NCBI GenBank assembly: GCA_037447655.1
Contig: JBBHKE010000769.1
Span: 194,047 to 258,046, forward strand
DNA from: Zygnema cylindricum
Lineage: Eukaryota; Streptophyta; Zygnematophyceae; Zygnematales; Zygnemataceae
DNA: 64,000 nucleotides
Direction of reading: 5' to 3'
Shown in pieces: positions 36,262 to 48,194 of this stretch. The notes under the pieces are model-generated. The model ran no database searches, was not told the DNA's origin, and worked only from the letters and a program-made list of their open reading frames with translations. The position numbers were made by a program, and so were the translations under genes. How positions within the stretch are numbered: position 1 is the first letter of the stretch; the number at the start of each line of letters is the position of its first letter.

Positions 36262-36569
36262 AGTGAAAGTGAAGTTTCGTACTAAAACTTGTACGAAACG
36301 AACCACCGTGCATACTAAACATTTCATTAGAACTTTATGAAAAGTACACGCGAAATTTCCGTACTAATTTGACCCTTAACCCGTTTCAATGATACCCACT
36401 TGTTATTTAGACCTCACGCTGTCACCTAAATACACCCATCGCTATAACTTTTAAAATATAACTCCAAATAGCGTGATTCTTTCGCGGACGTCTACCAAAT
36501 TTAGAACTCTATAATCATAACACCTAAATATCCCTTTAAAAACAAGTTCGATCCGCTATTACCGTTACA

Positions 36570-36582
36570 TCATCCCCACTTT
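36570..36582 (-). promoter_or_regulatory. Gypsy polypurine tract
   Basis: Reads AAAGTGGGGATGA on the minus strand immediately before the 3' LTR. Confidence 0.65.
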
Positions 36583-36599
36583 ATTTTAACTAACCTCAG

Positions 36600-36939
36600 T
36601 TAAAACACCTTTAATTCTCAAGACGTGACTTCTATATTATTATCCCTCCAATCCCTCTGTAAAAACTCAAAAAATTTATCCTCTAAAGTCAACTCATCCT
36701 CAGGCCTTCCTAGATAATGCACTTACCAGAATATAGTATCGCCGACCTTGAACCGTTGACCAACCCAATTTATTACCCATCTGTGAACTTCAGGTTCTAT
36801 AATTATTGAGGGATCAAATTCCAATTTTCCTTCAGTTGGTCGAAGAATCGCTGGTTTCAATTGGCTGATGTGTATGACTGGATGAATTTTTGTTGAAGGT
36901 GGAGAGTCCAATTTGGCAACAACTGACGATATCATCTCG
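36600..36939 (-). pseudogene. Gypsy integrase C-terminus and chromodomain-like tail
   Basis: Contains IHPVIHISQLKPAIL, the conserved Gypsy integrase tail, followed by an EPEV...INWVG segment and, after a stop near 36724, VHYLGRPEDELTLED, which resembles a chromodomain. It is separated from the integrase core (42730 onward) by the 5.8-kb insertion. Confidence 0.85.
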
Positions 36940-37463
36940 ATTATGTCGTGCATGAGAGGCAAGCAAGCAAACATGCATCACAACCAGCAAAGTCATGCTC
37001 ACAAACATATACAACAACGGAAATAAATATGAAAAGTCAATAAAATATATACACCATGACAAGGAACAAAGGTGAAAATGACCCAAGAAAGAAGGGAAAG
37101 AATACTCCCCTAGAGTGAAGTAAACCCAATAATTCCCCCCCCAGCTCCTTAACCTGTGGAGGAGTTGGTCAACACAGCAGAGGGCCTGGAACCGATACGG
37201 AGGTAGCAATGGTCAACCGGGTTGAAAGATAATGGAGAAGAGAGGCACTCCATGTGGAACCCTTGATCACCACCTGTACATGCATAAACACTCTGCAAAC
37301 TCAACATCCCATTAGTATCACTATCCACCACATTTAGAATGTGTGGAAAGACTTCGGTGTCGACAGTATGGATCCGTTCCGTGAAAAATGAGTCGCCATT
37401 GTCTTCCCGAAGTTCGTTACTCGAAAATGCAGGGAGAGCGGAAGCCAAATGTGCCATAGTGGG

Positions 37464-39860
37464 TTACGGCTTGCGAGCAGAGACAAGAGGGAGGCAGATT
37501 TTGCGTCCCGGAAAATTAGAGGGACGGTATGAGAAGGTCTGATCATGCATATCTACTCCCCCACCGATTCGGAAGATAACATCCTGTCCCACTAAGCATT
37601 CGTAGTCGTTGGATTTGGTGACCAATGCTCGGACCGAAACCTCTACGGACTCACTCTCGTTTCCGTGGTGAAATCGAAAGACAAGCGGGTCCTTGGTAAT
37701 CCCAAGCACCGACTCCGTGGTACCGGCTGAAGTAAGAAGCCGAGTAGCCGTGGCTTGGAGCTTGTCTGCTGTCAGACCAAGCTTGAGCGCAAATCCGGAT
37801 CCAAGGATCACGGGTTTGGCTCCGGTGTCCATAAGAGGGAGAGAAGGAGAAACACCATTAACGGAGAAGGACATTCGAGAATTGTCCAGGAAACTGATGT
37901 GAGGATCAAGGTCACGGCGCTCATCAGCGGTAATTGGCTGAATAACAGAAAGACTACGGTTCAGTTGCAACGCCCTCAAAGCGGCGGCTGCAGCGAACTC
38001 GTCAACAAGGGGAGAGGCTTTGGGAACCTCATTAAGAAAGGGAGAGACACTGGGGACCTCATCAATCATGGCAGAAAGGATGCTTAGTCGTTCTTTGACT
38101 CGATGTGCATCATGTATGGTACTATCCAAAATAGTGAGAGCTTCAGCTACAATGGAGGAAGCTGTGTCTGGTAGAGGAGAGAGAGATTCTTTCTCGAAAG
38201 AAAGTGGAATACGGGAATTCTGTAATTTACCGTCCCGATTATGATCAGGGGATCCCTTATCAAAAGTGGTTGCCCGTTGTTGGACAGTGGAATCCCGGAG
38301 GATTCGACCAACCAACGATGGCGTGTGGACGACTGTCCTTGCCATCCCCGTGAATTGGGGTTTCATCTCGGCCATGAAGGCAGCAAATTGCTCCTTCATC
38401 ATGGCGGCCATCATGACTTGTAACTCGGCCTTTTCTCTCTCTCTTCGAGAGATCCTAGGCGGAGTCGCCTCTTTCTCTGTCTCGGTAGGAGGAGTGACCG
38501 GCTTGGCAGAACGGGCAGGAATTCCACCGTTCTGAATCTGATTCTGATAGGAATAATTAGGATCCTTAACATGGCAACGGTGGACATAATGTCCTTTTTG
38601 GTTGCAATGGGTGCATGTGGCAGACTTATCCGGGCACATGCGGGCATCATGACCCGTGTTTCCACATCGGAAACACAATCGGTCTCGGGAAGACAATGGC
38701 GGATTTCCCATGGCCGGCGTCTTTGGAGGCCTATTGTTGGGCCATGGGCTACTATGTGGAGAAAGTGGGGAAGCGACTTCCGAACGATCATGAGCTTCCC
38801 ACCAACATGATTGCATCTCATATTCTACCGCATATTGAGCAGCTTGATCAAATGTAAATTTCAGACCGTAAGTCTGAGTGAGATGACTTTGTATAAATCG
38901 TATCGATTCATCTGGAAACTGTCCAACAAATTTTTGAACAGCTTCCGCATCGGACATTAAGTCCGGTAAAGCTTCTCGCAGAGTCTCCATGCGAGCACGT
39001 AAAGCAGGCGCGGTTTCTCCTGGTTTACGCGTGAAATTCATCAATTCTTTCACCTGATCGGGGATTTGCATCCGATACTCGGCTTGTAAGAAATCGAACA
39101 TAACAGATAGTGGATCCCACAACGGAATAGTCATTCTTGGTCGTGCTGGGACAGCAGCACGAGCGGCCACAGCATATTGGCGAGGAATTTCTGGGACTGC
39201 GGGAATTAGGACAACACCTTGGGCATCTAAGACCTCGGGAAAAGCGGCCTGGAATGGAATATCCGCTTGACCTATGACCTCGGGTGTACCAGCAAAAGGA
39301 GGGGAAAATTCCGTCATCGCGAGTATAGCATCATACTTGCGGGAATATAATGTAAGGGTCGAACCTCTAAGGTACCGGCCAAGAAGAGAAAATGCCACAC
39401 GAAGATCAAATCGATCTTGATAGCGAAATGCCAAATCACGCATTTCGGTATTATAGAGCATACGGAAATGGGATAAAGACATGGTATCCTTCATCCTTGA
39501 AAAGAAAAATTGCATTTTCCCCATGCCCCCCTCTGAAGAGGAAGCCATGTCGTCAAAAGAAGAATGCACTAGCGGTTCCAAAGTTAGACCGACCGAAAAC
39601 TGAAATGTGAGAGGATGGGAAAAGATTTCTTCTGAAAAGTCTCTTTCGGTGCTATCTAGGGATGACCTAGAGAAAACTGGGGATAATGATGAGACTGTGG
39701 TCAATACTGACCGAACTGACGGAGATCTAGGGGCCGCAACCGAAACTGGTGCGTCCGTAGACTCGGAGAAACTAGAAAGATCTAACTGCGGTGGACGGAA
39801 AAATGTCCCGCCGCGGGTAGATCCGGATTGATAACGCAAGTTATCCCAATCCGTGGGCAT
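37464..39860 (-). CDS. Intact gag and aspartic protease polyprotein of the nested element
   Basis: 798 codons without a break, starting MPTDWDNLRYQSGSTRGG. About residues 100-370 are gag-like (LAFRYQDRFDLRVAFSLLGR, ELMNFTRKPGETAPALRARM). Two CCHC knuckles follow (CFRCGNTGHDARMC about 395, CTHCNQKGHYVHRC about 416), then a Lys/Glu-rich region, and a retropepsin-like domain near 680 with LMDTGAKPVI and later LVGQDVIF. Gag would bind RNA and form particles, and protease would process it. Its intactness contrasts with the decayed Gypsy host and suggests recent insertion. A following frame at 37149-37457 has no recognisable domain. Confidence 0.85.
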   Translation of the reverse strand: MPTDWDNLRYQSGSTRGGTFFRPPQLDLSSFSESTDAPVSVAAPRSPSVRSVLTTVSSLSPVFSRSSLDSTERDFSEEIFSHPLTFQFSVGLTLEPLVHSSFDDMASSSEGGMGKMQFFFSRMKDTMSLSHFRMLYNTEMRDLAFRYQDRFDLRVAFSLLGRYLRGSTLTLYSRKYDAILAMTEFSPPFAGTPEVIGQADIPFQAAFPEVLDAQGVVLIPAVPEIPRQYAVAARAAVPARPRMTIPLWDPLSVMFDFLQAEYRMQIPDQVKELMNFTRKPGETAPALRARMETLREALPDLMSDAEAVQKFVGQFPDESIRFIQSHLTQTYGLKFTFDQAAQYAVEYEMQSCWWEAHDRSEVASPLSPHSSPWPNNRPPKTPAMGNPPLSSRDRLCFRCGNTGHDARMCPDKSATCTHCNQKGHYVHRCHVKDPNYSYQNQIQNGGIPARSAKPVTPPTETEKEATPPRISRREREKAELQVMMAAMMKEQFAAFMAEMKPQFTGMARTVVHTPSLVGRILRDSTVQQRATTFDKGSPDHNRDGKLQNSRIPLSFEKESLSPLPDTASSIVAEALTILDSTIHDAHRVKERLSILSAMIDEVPSVSPFLNEVPKASPLVDEFAAAAALRALQLNRSLSVIQPITADERRDLDPHISFLDNSRMSFSVNGVSPSLPLMDTGAKPVILGSGFALKLGLTADKLQATATRLLTSAGTTESVLGITKDPLVFRFHHGNESESVEVSVRALVTKSNDYECLVGQDVIFRIGGGVDMHDQTFSYRPSNFPGRKICLPLVSARKP

Positions 39861-40889
39861 AAACGAAGAGAAAACCCTCGATTATGACTAAAATATCAAG
39901 ACGTACTAACCGAGGTGCGTCAGGTGACCGGCCAATCCAGACAAAATAAGTGAACACACGAAGTCTCTAGCAAGACCCGGTGGTCAGATCTAGCAAAAAG
40001 TCGGAATACCAAAACCTCTACCCTGCAAACAATGGGGCAAGGCCGAAGGGCCAGATCTATAAAAACAAACAGAGAAACTATCCAGGCACCTTTCGGTGCA
40101 GATCTACAGCGGCACAGACAGAAAATTGTCTAAACAGTGCCACCAACGACAAGATCTATGAAAGGAAATCCAATCCAGATAATCACAGGGAAACTCATGG
40201 CCACTCACGGCCAGATAGCATGCAAGGAAAACAAGGAAAATGCAAATGCTCAAATAGAAAGGTTCGTATAGAACCAATCCACACCGAACCCCTACACGAG
40301 TGTCCAAATTACAAAGGAACGCTCCTGCACCCGCAAGGCATCGTGATACTTACAAACACCTTTAATACTCTGGTGAGTACTAAAAGTGAACCGGACTTGG
40401 TCGAGGCAAGTCGGATTTTGCAAAGCTCCCTGGAATGGAACCCGATCCGATTCCGAATGAACGTGTCAAGAACCACCGCTAAACACCAAAGCAATTAGTA
40501 CCCTGCTAGGGTAAGCGTATTGGCACTATGCCACGCTATGCCCAACTATAAAGCGGTGATAATTATAGGTGATAAATCGTGCAATCTTGATATATAGAAC
40601 ATATATATATATATATATTTATTTTGTTAAGTTTTCTAAATGATTAAATTTGACAAGAGAAAAAAAAAGAAAATATCAAATCCCGAACAAAATAAACATC
40701 CACTAGTTAACAAATTAAGTTGCACTAAAAGAAAGAAATATGAGGAATATTGAGAAAAATTCAAAATAAAACACAAAATACGGTAAGATTGGGCAAAAAG
40801 GTTTCCCAAACCCTAATTCCACACTGGAAAAATCAAAAATCTGCGACCAATGAATGGTAATATGCTGACCTAGGGTTAAGAATTTCAAA

Positions 40890-40985
40890 AAATAAACCCT
40901 AAATACGCCCAAACCCTAAATCTGCGGCCCAAACCCTAAATCTGCGGCCAGACCCTAATTTCGCAGATTAACCCTAAAAATCTGA
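40890..40985. repeat. Short tandem repeat with telomere-like CCCTAAA motifs
   Basis: Units of about 19 bp (AAACCCTAAATCTGCGGCC) occur two to three times with degenerate neighbours. The plant telomere heptamer CCCTAAA is embedded but not in pure array. The surrounding 40500-42100 is AT-rich, and its plus-strand frames (39980-40498, 41447-41860) are not convincing. Confidence 0.7.
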
Positions 40986-42395
40986 CACAAATTCAGACCT
41001 AAATCTGCAGACCAGAAATAGAGTGAAAGCAAGATAGAAGACAAGAAATGAAAGCAAGAAAGAAGAAAACAAAAAACCAAAACAAAATGTTTTTTTTTTT
41101 TTATAAAATAAAATTTATAAATTAAAATATTTTTATAATATATTTTCCCAATGCAAAACTGAAAACGAAAGCAAAAATAGGGAGAAAGTAGAATGGAACT
41201 TGTAGTAAAATAAAGCTAGATCAAAAGGAAAAAAAAACGAACTCAAATAAAAGGTGGAAGAAAATCTAGAAATGAAAAAATAGATTTTATATTGAAAATA
41301 ATGTAATTTTTATATTTTTTTTTCTTTAGCTTTATTTTATCACACAAAACTGAGAAGTAAAACTGAAAATGAAAGGTAAATAGGCAGGAAAATGGGAAGA
41401 AAAAAACAAGAATAAAAACTGAATTTGAAAAGAAATATATTTTTTTATGAATTATTTTTATAAAAATAAACTTTTAGAAAATGTGATTTTTAAAAAGTGG
41501 AGCTTTTGGACAAGAATGCTAAGCCAAGAGGTAGCCACTAGGCTCTCTGGTCTTTATCACATTCCCTACAAGAGTTATCCCGTTACGACAGCAAAGCAAG
41601 AAATATTCCAACCGGAAAAAAGGAAAATCCAAATCCGATCAAAAATACACTCCTTTCAAGCCAACCGAAATACAAACAAGACACAAACACACAACCAAAC
41701 CGTCAAGCTGCCCGAGGAAGGCGCAGCAAGGTCCAGATGTGCTCCCCCACGATCTCCAGTTCCACACTTCCACCAAAAGACAAACTTTGGAGGGAAACCT
41801 TCCGGACGTGGCCTTAGGCCGTGTGGATTAAAAACGAGGGCAGAAAAACAAGGAGAATAATCTTACTCTATCTAGCCTCTACAGCTAGCTAGCAAGGAGA
41901 AGAAAGACACGTGGGCAATCGGTGAGAGAGAGAGCAAGAGAAAAGCTCCGCTGCCAAGAGAAAATTCTTGTCCAAAAGCTAAATTCTCTAAGTCTGAGAA
42001 TTAGGCTAAGTAAGAGCTGCGCTAGGCCTAAGCAAAATTAGCCTACGTCTAGTCTACTTTACATGCATGAAACTACTTAAGATGTTGGCCAATAGGCGGC
42101 CAACATCGTCTGCCGTACGCCTAACAAAATCCACCGTCCAAGGGTAAAAACCCTCCCTAACTACATGTGCGCGAACCTACATGGGTTCGTGACTTAAATA
42201 AATAAAAGGTATCGAAGCGCCGCCGATACCACCGGGAATCGCGATTCGACGCCAAACGATACCGCGCGTCGATACTCACAAAATTACGTGCATACGCAGG
42301 AAACAAAACGTGCGCACGAAATTAGTATGCATTTAATCGTACGTGAACGCAAATCGCGTTCACATCATAAACACATGAACCGACGAAAAATCGCA

Positions 42396-42705
42396 CGTGG
42401 GAACGCAAATTATGCACGCGTGCCAAAATCGTGCGTGCATGCATAAAACCGCGCGTGCATGCATGAAACCGCGCGCGCGTGCCTTAAACTGCGCGTGCAT
42501 ACAAAATACCGCGCGTGCGTGCAAAATACCGCGCGTGCGTGAGAAATACCGCGCGTGCGTGAGAAATACCGCGCGTGCGTGAGAAATACTGCGCGTGCGT
42601 GAGAAATACTGCGCGTGCGTGCAGAATACCGCGCGTGCGTGCATTATATCGTGCGCGCACACCAAATATCGCGCGTGCGGGCATGATATTTTGTGCGCAT
42701 GCAAC
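42396..42705. repeat. GC-rich 20-bp minisatellite, unit GCGCGTGCGTGAGAAATACC
   Basis: About 14 units with variants (GTGCAT, GCAAAAT, GCATTAT). It lies inside the 5.8-kb insertion, close to its right end, and repeat-derived frames run in all directions. Confidence 0.93.
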
Positions 42706-42732
42706 CGACGCGATGCGGCATGACAATTACAA

Positions 42733-43986
42733 TATATGGTCCAATGTACTCAGGAGCAAATTTCCTCGTAGGATCCGATTGTCCCTCGATCTTGCACTTG
42801 TAATGAGTTGTAGAAAGCCAAACCTTGTCGCCTGTGCGTAACACCCAATCACCCCGTTTACGGTTAGCATTTAATTCCTGCCTCCTTTGTGCCTCCACTA
42901 ATTCATCCCGGACAGTTTTCAAAACTGTTTGAATGTATTCCCAAAACTTTGTTCCAAAACCTCTATTCTCTTGAGTGACCCCTGTTATTAAGTCTAATGC
43001 TTCTCTAGGTTGGTATCCGTATCCAACTTTAAATGGTGAGAATCCTGTACTAGCATGTTTACATGAATTGTATGCAAATTCCATTAATGGCAGTTTAGAT
43101 TCCCATGTGTGCTGAACTCCACTACAAACAGTCCTAAGCATTTCCTCTAGTGTACAGTTCATCTTTTCTGTCTGTCCATCTGTCTGAGGATGATAAGCGG
43201 TACTCATTTTCAATTCAGAGCCTAAATTTTGTTGTAATTCTTTCCAAAAAGCAAACGTAAATTTAGAATCTCTATCACTGACTATAGATAGAGGGACTCC
43301 ATGATGGCTGACCACGTTGTCAAAATATAACTTTGCAATATCTACAACTGAATGAGTGGTTTTTGCAAAGGTATAAAGATTGCCATTTTACTGACCCTAT
43401 CGACTACGACCATGATACTGTCATTCCTTTTAGATGTAGCAGGCAACCTGAAAATAAAGTCAATACAGAAAAATTACCACGGTCTTTCGAGATATCCAAA
43501 GGTTTTAAGAGACCTTTAGGTTTTTGGGTACTAGGTTTACTTTGTTGGCAAGGGACACAACTTTCCACGTGTTTTGACACCTCTTTTGCCATCCCAGGCC
43601 AAAACAATCTAATTTGCAACCGACTAAGAGTTTTATCTTGACCTAGATGTCCTAAATGCTCATGAGTTTCCAGTAAAATTTGTTTTCTTAAGTCGCCCAC
43701 TTCAGGAATGCATAATCTTTCCCCAATTTGCAAATACAGTAAACCATCCTCTAGTCTAAATTTTGACATGCCTCTCATTCAATCGGTCAAAATTCCCTCC
43801 CGAAATATTCTTGCAAATCACAACAAAATATTGATATTTATCATAACCATTTCTAACGGTATCTAAAAACAATTCATCTTCAAGCATAACACTTATTTCA
43901 ATACATCTACTTAAAAGATTTGCGACTACATTTGTCTTCCCATGAATATATTTGACATTAAATTTGAAATATGCTAATTTTTGCAA
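42733..43986 (-). pseudogene. Gypsy RNase H end and integrase, broken
   Basis: Minus-strand pieces in order: RNase H end with KYIHGKTNVVANLLSRC; HHCC zinc-binding domain with HEHLGHLG and CVPCQQSK; a broken catalytic start; then VSDRDSKFTF, STAYHPQTDGQTEKMN and the MEFAYNSCKHASTGFSPF block typical of Gypsy integrase; ending FAPEYIGPY where the 5.8-kb element entered. Stops and frame changes lie near 43320-43400 and 43780. Confidence 0.92.
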
Positions 43987-44412
43987 CCACCTAACTGTCT
44001 GCCAGTCATAATCTGTGTATCACTTAATCTCTGTAAATAAGAGAGTGATTTATCATCACATTGAACAGTAAATTCTTTATTATGTAAATAACAACACCAT
44101 TTCACCAATGCATGTACAATTGCAAGTAATTCCTTTTCCTATGCTGTATAGTTTTTTTCAGCATCATTGAATTTTCTGGACTCAAAAGCAATAGGATGAA
44201 AATGTTTGCCGACTTTTTAACTTATGACTGCACCTAGACCTTTGTCAGATGCATCTGTACTGATCAGAACTTCAAATTCCCCAGCAGGGTCAGGATACAC
44301 CAGTGTAGGGGCAGAGGTCAGCTTCCCTTTTAGTTCCTTGAATGCTCCCTCCAATCAGCTCCCCACACAAACGTCTCCTTCTCCCGAAGTAAATCCGTCA
44401 AAGGCATGGCAA

Positions 44413-45135
44413 TCATACTGAAGCTCCTGATAAATTTCTTGTAATAAGTGGCCAATCCCAAAAACGATATAAATTTTGTGACATTAGTAGGTTGTTTCCA
44501 ATTTTGGATTGATTGGATGGATCTGTTTTAACACCTTCCCCACTAACTATGTGTCCCAAAAATAATTGTTCACTTTTAAGAAAGTTGGATTGCGACAATT
44601 TTCCATATAATTTTCTTTCTCTTAACCTTTCCAACACTCTTCTTAAATGAATTACATGTTGTTCTTAAGATTCACTGTAAACTAAAATATCATCTATAAA
44701 CACTTGGACAAACTCATCTATGTAATTTGAAAAGGTTTGGTTCATTAATCTTTGTTAAGTAGGCAGTGCATTCGTTAAGCCGAATGGCATCACTATCCAT
44801 TCAAAATGAACCACCCTAGTCCTAAAAGCAGTTTTATCAACATCCTCAGTTCTAATTGGCACATAATTAAAGCCACTACGCAAGTCAATCAACGAAAATT
44901 CTTTAGCACCTTTTAAACGATCTATTAAATAAGAAATTAAAAGTATCGGATACTTATCCTTCACTATAATCTTGTTCAAACTACGATAAACTACGCACGT
45001 TCTCAACGTTCCGTCCTTCTTTTTGACGAAGAGAACTGGTGCTCCATATGGTGATTTGCTGGGCTGAATATGTCATTTCTCTAAGAGTTCCTTGATCTGT
45101 TTCTTTAACTCCTCTTGCTCAAAGAAACTGTGCTT
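44413..45135 (-). pseudogene. Gypsy reverse transcriptase, broken
   Basis: Contains [43 protein letters not shown], the catalytic VFIDDILVYS and FLGHIVSGEGV. Several in-frame stops are present (near 44755, 44665 and 45077), caused by different kinds of substitution. Confidence 0.92.
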
Positions 45136-45599
45136 CTAAGTTCCTGCGACAGGAGGGTTGCAACCAGGTTGAAGGTTAATAACATGTTCCACATCTCGGG
45201 AAGGTGGCCTTCTTGAGGGTAAATCACTAAGAAAACCATCTTGAAATTCAAAAATCAAATCTTTAACAGCAACATCAGATGTATTAATATCAGTTACAAA
45301 ATCAGATTTTAGTTTTTCGAAAGTTTTAGTGGTGTTTGTTTTAGGGATGACATCAATGTTAGTGTTTTCTCCCCCCCTTTCATCAGTAACTGCCTCAGTT
45401 ACTAATAACAAGAAAATATGATTTGTTTTATCTTTTAGGTGTTTTTTAAATTGTTTAGCAGATATCAAACCTTCTACTCCCAATCTGGTTATGTTATATA
45501 TATGATTCCTATGCAATTTCTTAGGAGGTAATGCTTGGAAAACCTTCCAACCGTTTTTAGACTTCATTTTCAAGGTGTTAATTTCCCAATTAATGTGAG

Positions 45600-46285
45600 G
45601 ATTGTGTTAAGTTAACTAAGGCTTTCCCAAAATTAGTTCTTCACTTCCCAAATTCATTATTTCACACAAAGCTTTCATTTTATGACCTTAGATATCAACT
45701 TCAATTGTGTCAGTTTGTATCTCTAATGCGGACTTATTCCCGTTTGCCACTTGAACATGTAAAGGCTTTTCCCCTATGACACTAGGAATTCTATTTTCCT
45801 ATACAAACCTATGTGAAATAAAATTATGTGTAGCACCTGAATCAACCATTACTCTTAATGGTTTTCCCTCCACTTAAGACTCGAATCTAATCAAACTGTG
45901 TTTGGTGTCCTCATTACTTAACTGTCCTAATATGGGTATGTTGTTGAGAATTTCATCAGAAGGATTTTTCAAACTATGCAGTGTTGTGAAAATCATAATG
46001 AATTCAATTATCCTAACCTTTCCATTCATTAATTTGCCTTCCAGAGTTAACTCTTTAACATCTGGATCTAGTTGACTCAACTGAGGACTTTCAGTTAGTC
46101 CTTTCCGTTTCCCACCTCTTGGGTATCCTGTTCAGCTAGGTATAATACAATATCTTCTTGGAGACCTTCATTTACATCGACTGTTTTGAGAGAACCTTTA
46201 TCTGTACAGTCTTTGGCGTAGCGTAATGATCTGGACCCCCGCATTTGAAACAACTGACTTTCTTTTTGGGTTTTGTGCACTCTCA
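45600..46285 (-). pseudogene. Gypsy protease region, broken
   Basis: VMVDSGATHNFIS near 45830 is the retropepsin active-site block of plant Gypsy elements, with supporting frames on both sides (45874-46080, 46095-46286). Multiple stops. The stretch 45136-45573 between protease and reverse transcriptase is a degenerate linker. Confidence 0.8.
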
Positions 46286-47416
46286 ACTAAAATGCCCCTC
46301 CTCTCCACAGTTATAACAGTTAATATTTTTCAGTTGTGCACACTCAAATGCCCTATGACCCTTTTTCTGACAAATAGAGCATTTGGGGATGGTAAGGTTA
46401 GCCTTCTGAGCACTAATGCTTAGTTTAGGACTCTTAATGTATCCCCCTCTATTGTTAAATTTGTTTCCTGCATTAACACCCTGTCCACCTTTCTGATTTC
46501 CCCTGAAAATATTTTGCCTATTCACCAAACCAGCATTCAGACCCTCATCCACAAATTCCCCCTCATCCCACTATGATACTTCATTCAAATTACCCCTAAG
46601 TGATCTAGTTTCCCGATTATACCCCAATTGATCCTCTAATTCCAATGCCTTATCTTGTAATTTCTTCAAATTATTAATTTTTTGATGTTTTAGTTCTTAT
46701 TTAAGTATAGAATTCAAATAGTTCAAGAAATGCAATTTAGCCATTTCATTAGTCAAACCTATAACATGAATGCTAGATGAGTCAAATTCCACAATATAAT
46801 CATTCACAGATCCAGTATGCTTACAGTTTAACCACTTTTCTTCCATTTTGGATTTAAAAGTGACAGACAAGAAACGCGATTTGGTCGCGGTTTTAAAAGT
46901 TTCCCAATCAGTATTATTAGGAATCAATTTAGACCTTCTCTGAGTATAATACCAAATTTGAGCATCGCCATTCAGACAGCTAACTGCAAAAGAAGTGTAA
47001 TCATCAAGATCGCAATTTATAGACTCCAAATAATACTCCATATGAAAAATCGAAGTATCCAACTCATTGATCCATTACCCATCAAACGACGGTGCCTTAC
47101 TAATAGATAATTTTATATCTTTGATCTTTTTAGGTTTATCATGATCATCTACCCTAAAACTAACATTCTTTTTACTACTCTCTTCCTTTTGATCATTCAT
47201 ATCATTCGTGGTCTGAATTAAATTAAAAAGCTCATCTAGTTTCTAATTTGAAACATTTCCATTTTCTTTAACAACTTTCAATTCACATTTCAATTCGAGA
47301 ATGGTTTCATCCACAACGGCAGTATGATTATTAAATCTTTTGACAAATTTCACAGTACGCTTCATCAACACATGTAAAACATTCTCCATTTCACGTTTCC
47401 ATGCAGAATTTGCCAT
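46283..47416 (-). pseudogene. Gypsy gag with zinc knuckles, broken
   Basis: Starts at ATG 47416 (MANSAWKREMENVLH). The gag domain reads WINELDTSIFHMEYYL, AVSCLNGDAQIWYY and TDWETFKTATKSRF. The first knuckle, CSICQKKGHRAFEC, is complete; the second (CYNCGEEGHF) loses its last cysteine after a TGA. Further stops lie near 47240, 47075, 46695 and 46570. Confidence 0.9.
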
Positions 47417-48180
47417 TATCACACAATGAAATCAAGCAAAAGGAAAGATAGAATAAAAGTTCCCAAAGAAATTTGCTGCAGATTTGAAGTCCGCAGATTG
47501 CTCCAATCCAAGGCTTCTTTCCTTAACAAATCCTTTGAAAATATCAAAATCTGAGAAATCAAAAAAGACATTGAAAGTAAGTTAGTGCAAACTCAATTTT
47601 CAATTTCCCAAAATTGAAACAGAAATGTAAGAATTTCCCCACAAATTTTGCAACATCAAAATTGAAATCTCACAAAAGCAAGATTCAACCATAAATATTG
47701 CAACAACAAAAATTGAAAGAAATCAAAGGTAACAATTTCGGGTTTCAAAAGTTTTGAGTAATTTGTGGACTCCTTTGCTATTGAAGAAGTAAAGTACTCC
47801 ACTTTCCTTCTCCTCCATTAGCAAATTTCCCTCTTCTCTCTAGATCAGGATCTTTTACTCTCTAATCCTCACATCCTCACCCTTCATGGCTTCAAGCCCT
47901 TCCTCTACACATGAATCATTGCTAGGAGAAGGCAAGTTTGTTTAGCCTCTAGGTAATTGGAGTGAGCTTCAGCGGTGGCTACACTGCCCACCCCGCCTTA
48001 GTCCTTAGGAATTGAGCACGCCCCACATCTAACCAGCGGTCGCTGGCAGTGTGATCACTCAATTTCCCTCCAATCCCTTACCATTTCACATTGTGGTTAT
48101 ACCGACACAGGTTAGAGCACCCTCACCGGGCACGGTAGTCGATATTCGAGTGAGCAAACTTCTCCCTGGTTTCTAACCAA

Positions 48181-48192
48181 GCTTTGATACCA
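48181..48192 (-). promoter_or_regulatory. Gypsy primer-binding site
   Basis: TGGTATCAAAGC on the minus strand, two bases after the 5' LTR end. It differs from the common initiator-methionine tRNA PBS (TGGTATCAGAGC) at one position. Confidence 0.85.
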
Positions 48193-48194
48193 TA

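Larger units (their letters stand above)
34529..36569 (-). repeat. Gypsy 3' LTR containing two hAT-like insertions
   Basis: Begins TGTAATAGGATC and ends CCGTTACA on the plus strand. It matches 48195-49166 except for blocks at 34923-35312 and 35553-36261, which are absent from the other LTR. Confidence 0.92.
36944..42725 (-). mobile_element. 5.8-kb insertion with gag and protease only, duplication ATTA
   Basis: Interrupts Gypsy integrase. Taking out the block and one copy of ATTA (36940-36943 and 42726-42729) leaves the host frame continuous. Ends TGTCGTGC and GCATGACA are TG...CA and nearly inverted over 8 bp, as for LTR retrotransposons. It carries an intact gag plus protease ORF on the minus strand, a 20-bp minisatellite near its right end and telomere-like CCCTAAA motifs, but no reverse transcriptase, RNase H or integrase. 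I could not find matching LTRs at its two ends. It is probably a non-autonomous LTR-type element. Confidence 0.75.

Noticed and set aside
36944-37140. 3' LTR of the gag-protease element
   Set aside because: No matching sequence was found near its right end, so an LTR could not be supported by eye.
39980-40498. 172-codon plus-strand frame upstream of the gag ORF
   Set aside because: No domain and opposite to the element's coding strand; probably chance in a GC-balanced leader.
42396-42705. Possible CRISPR array
   Set aside because: Units are contiguous without spacers and the genome is eukaryotic.
42397-42841. Open frames of 61-114 codons on both strands
   Set aside because: Products of the 20-bp minisatellite in a multiple-of-frame arrangement; no domain.
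46283-47416. In-frame TAA/TAG codons at glutamine-like positions in Gypsy gag, suggesting a code with stop codons read as Gln
   Set aside because: The same element also has TGA stops and stops at non-glutamine positions in the reverse transcriptase, and NECAP ends in TAA. Ordinary decay explains it.
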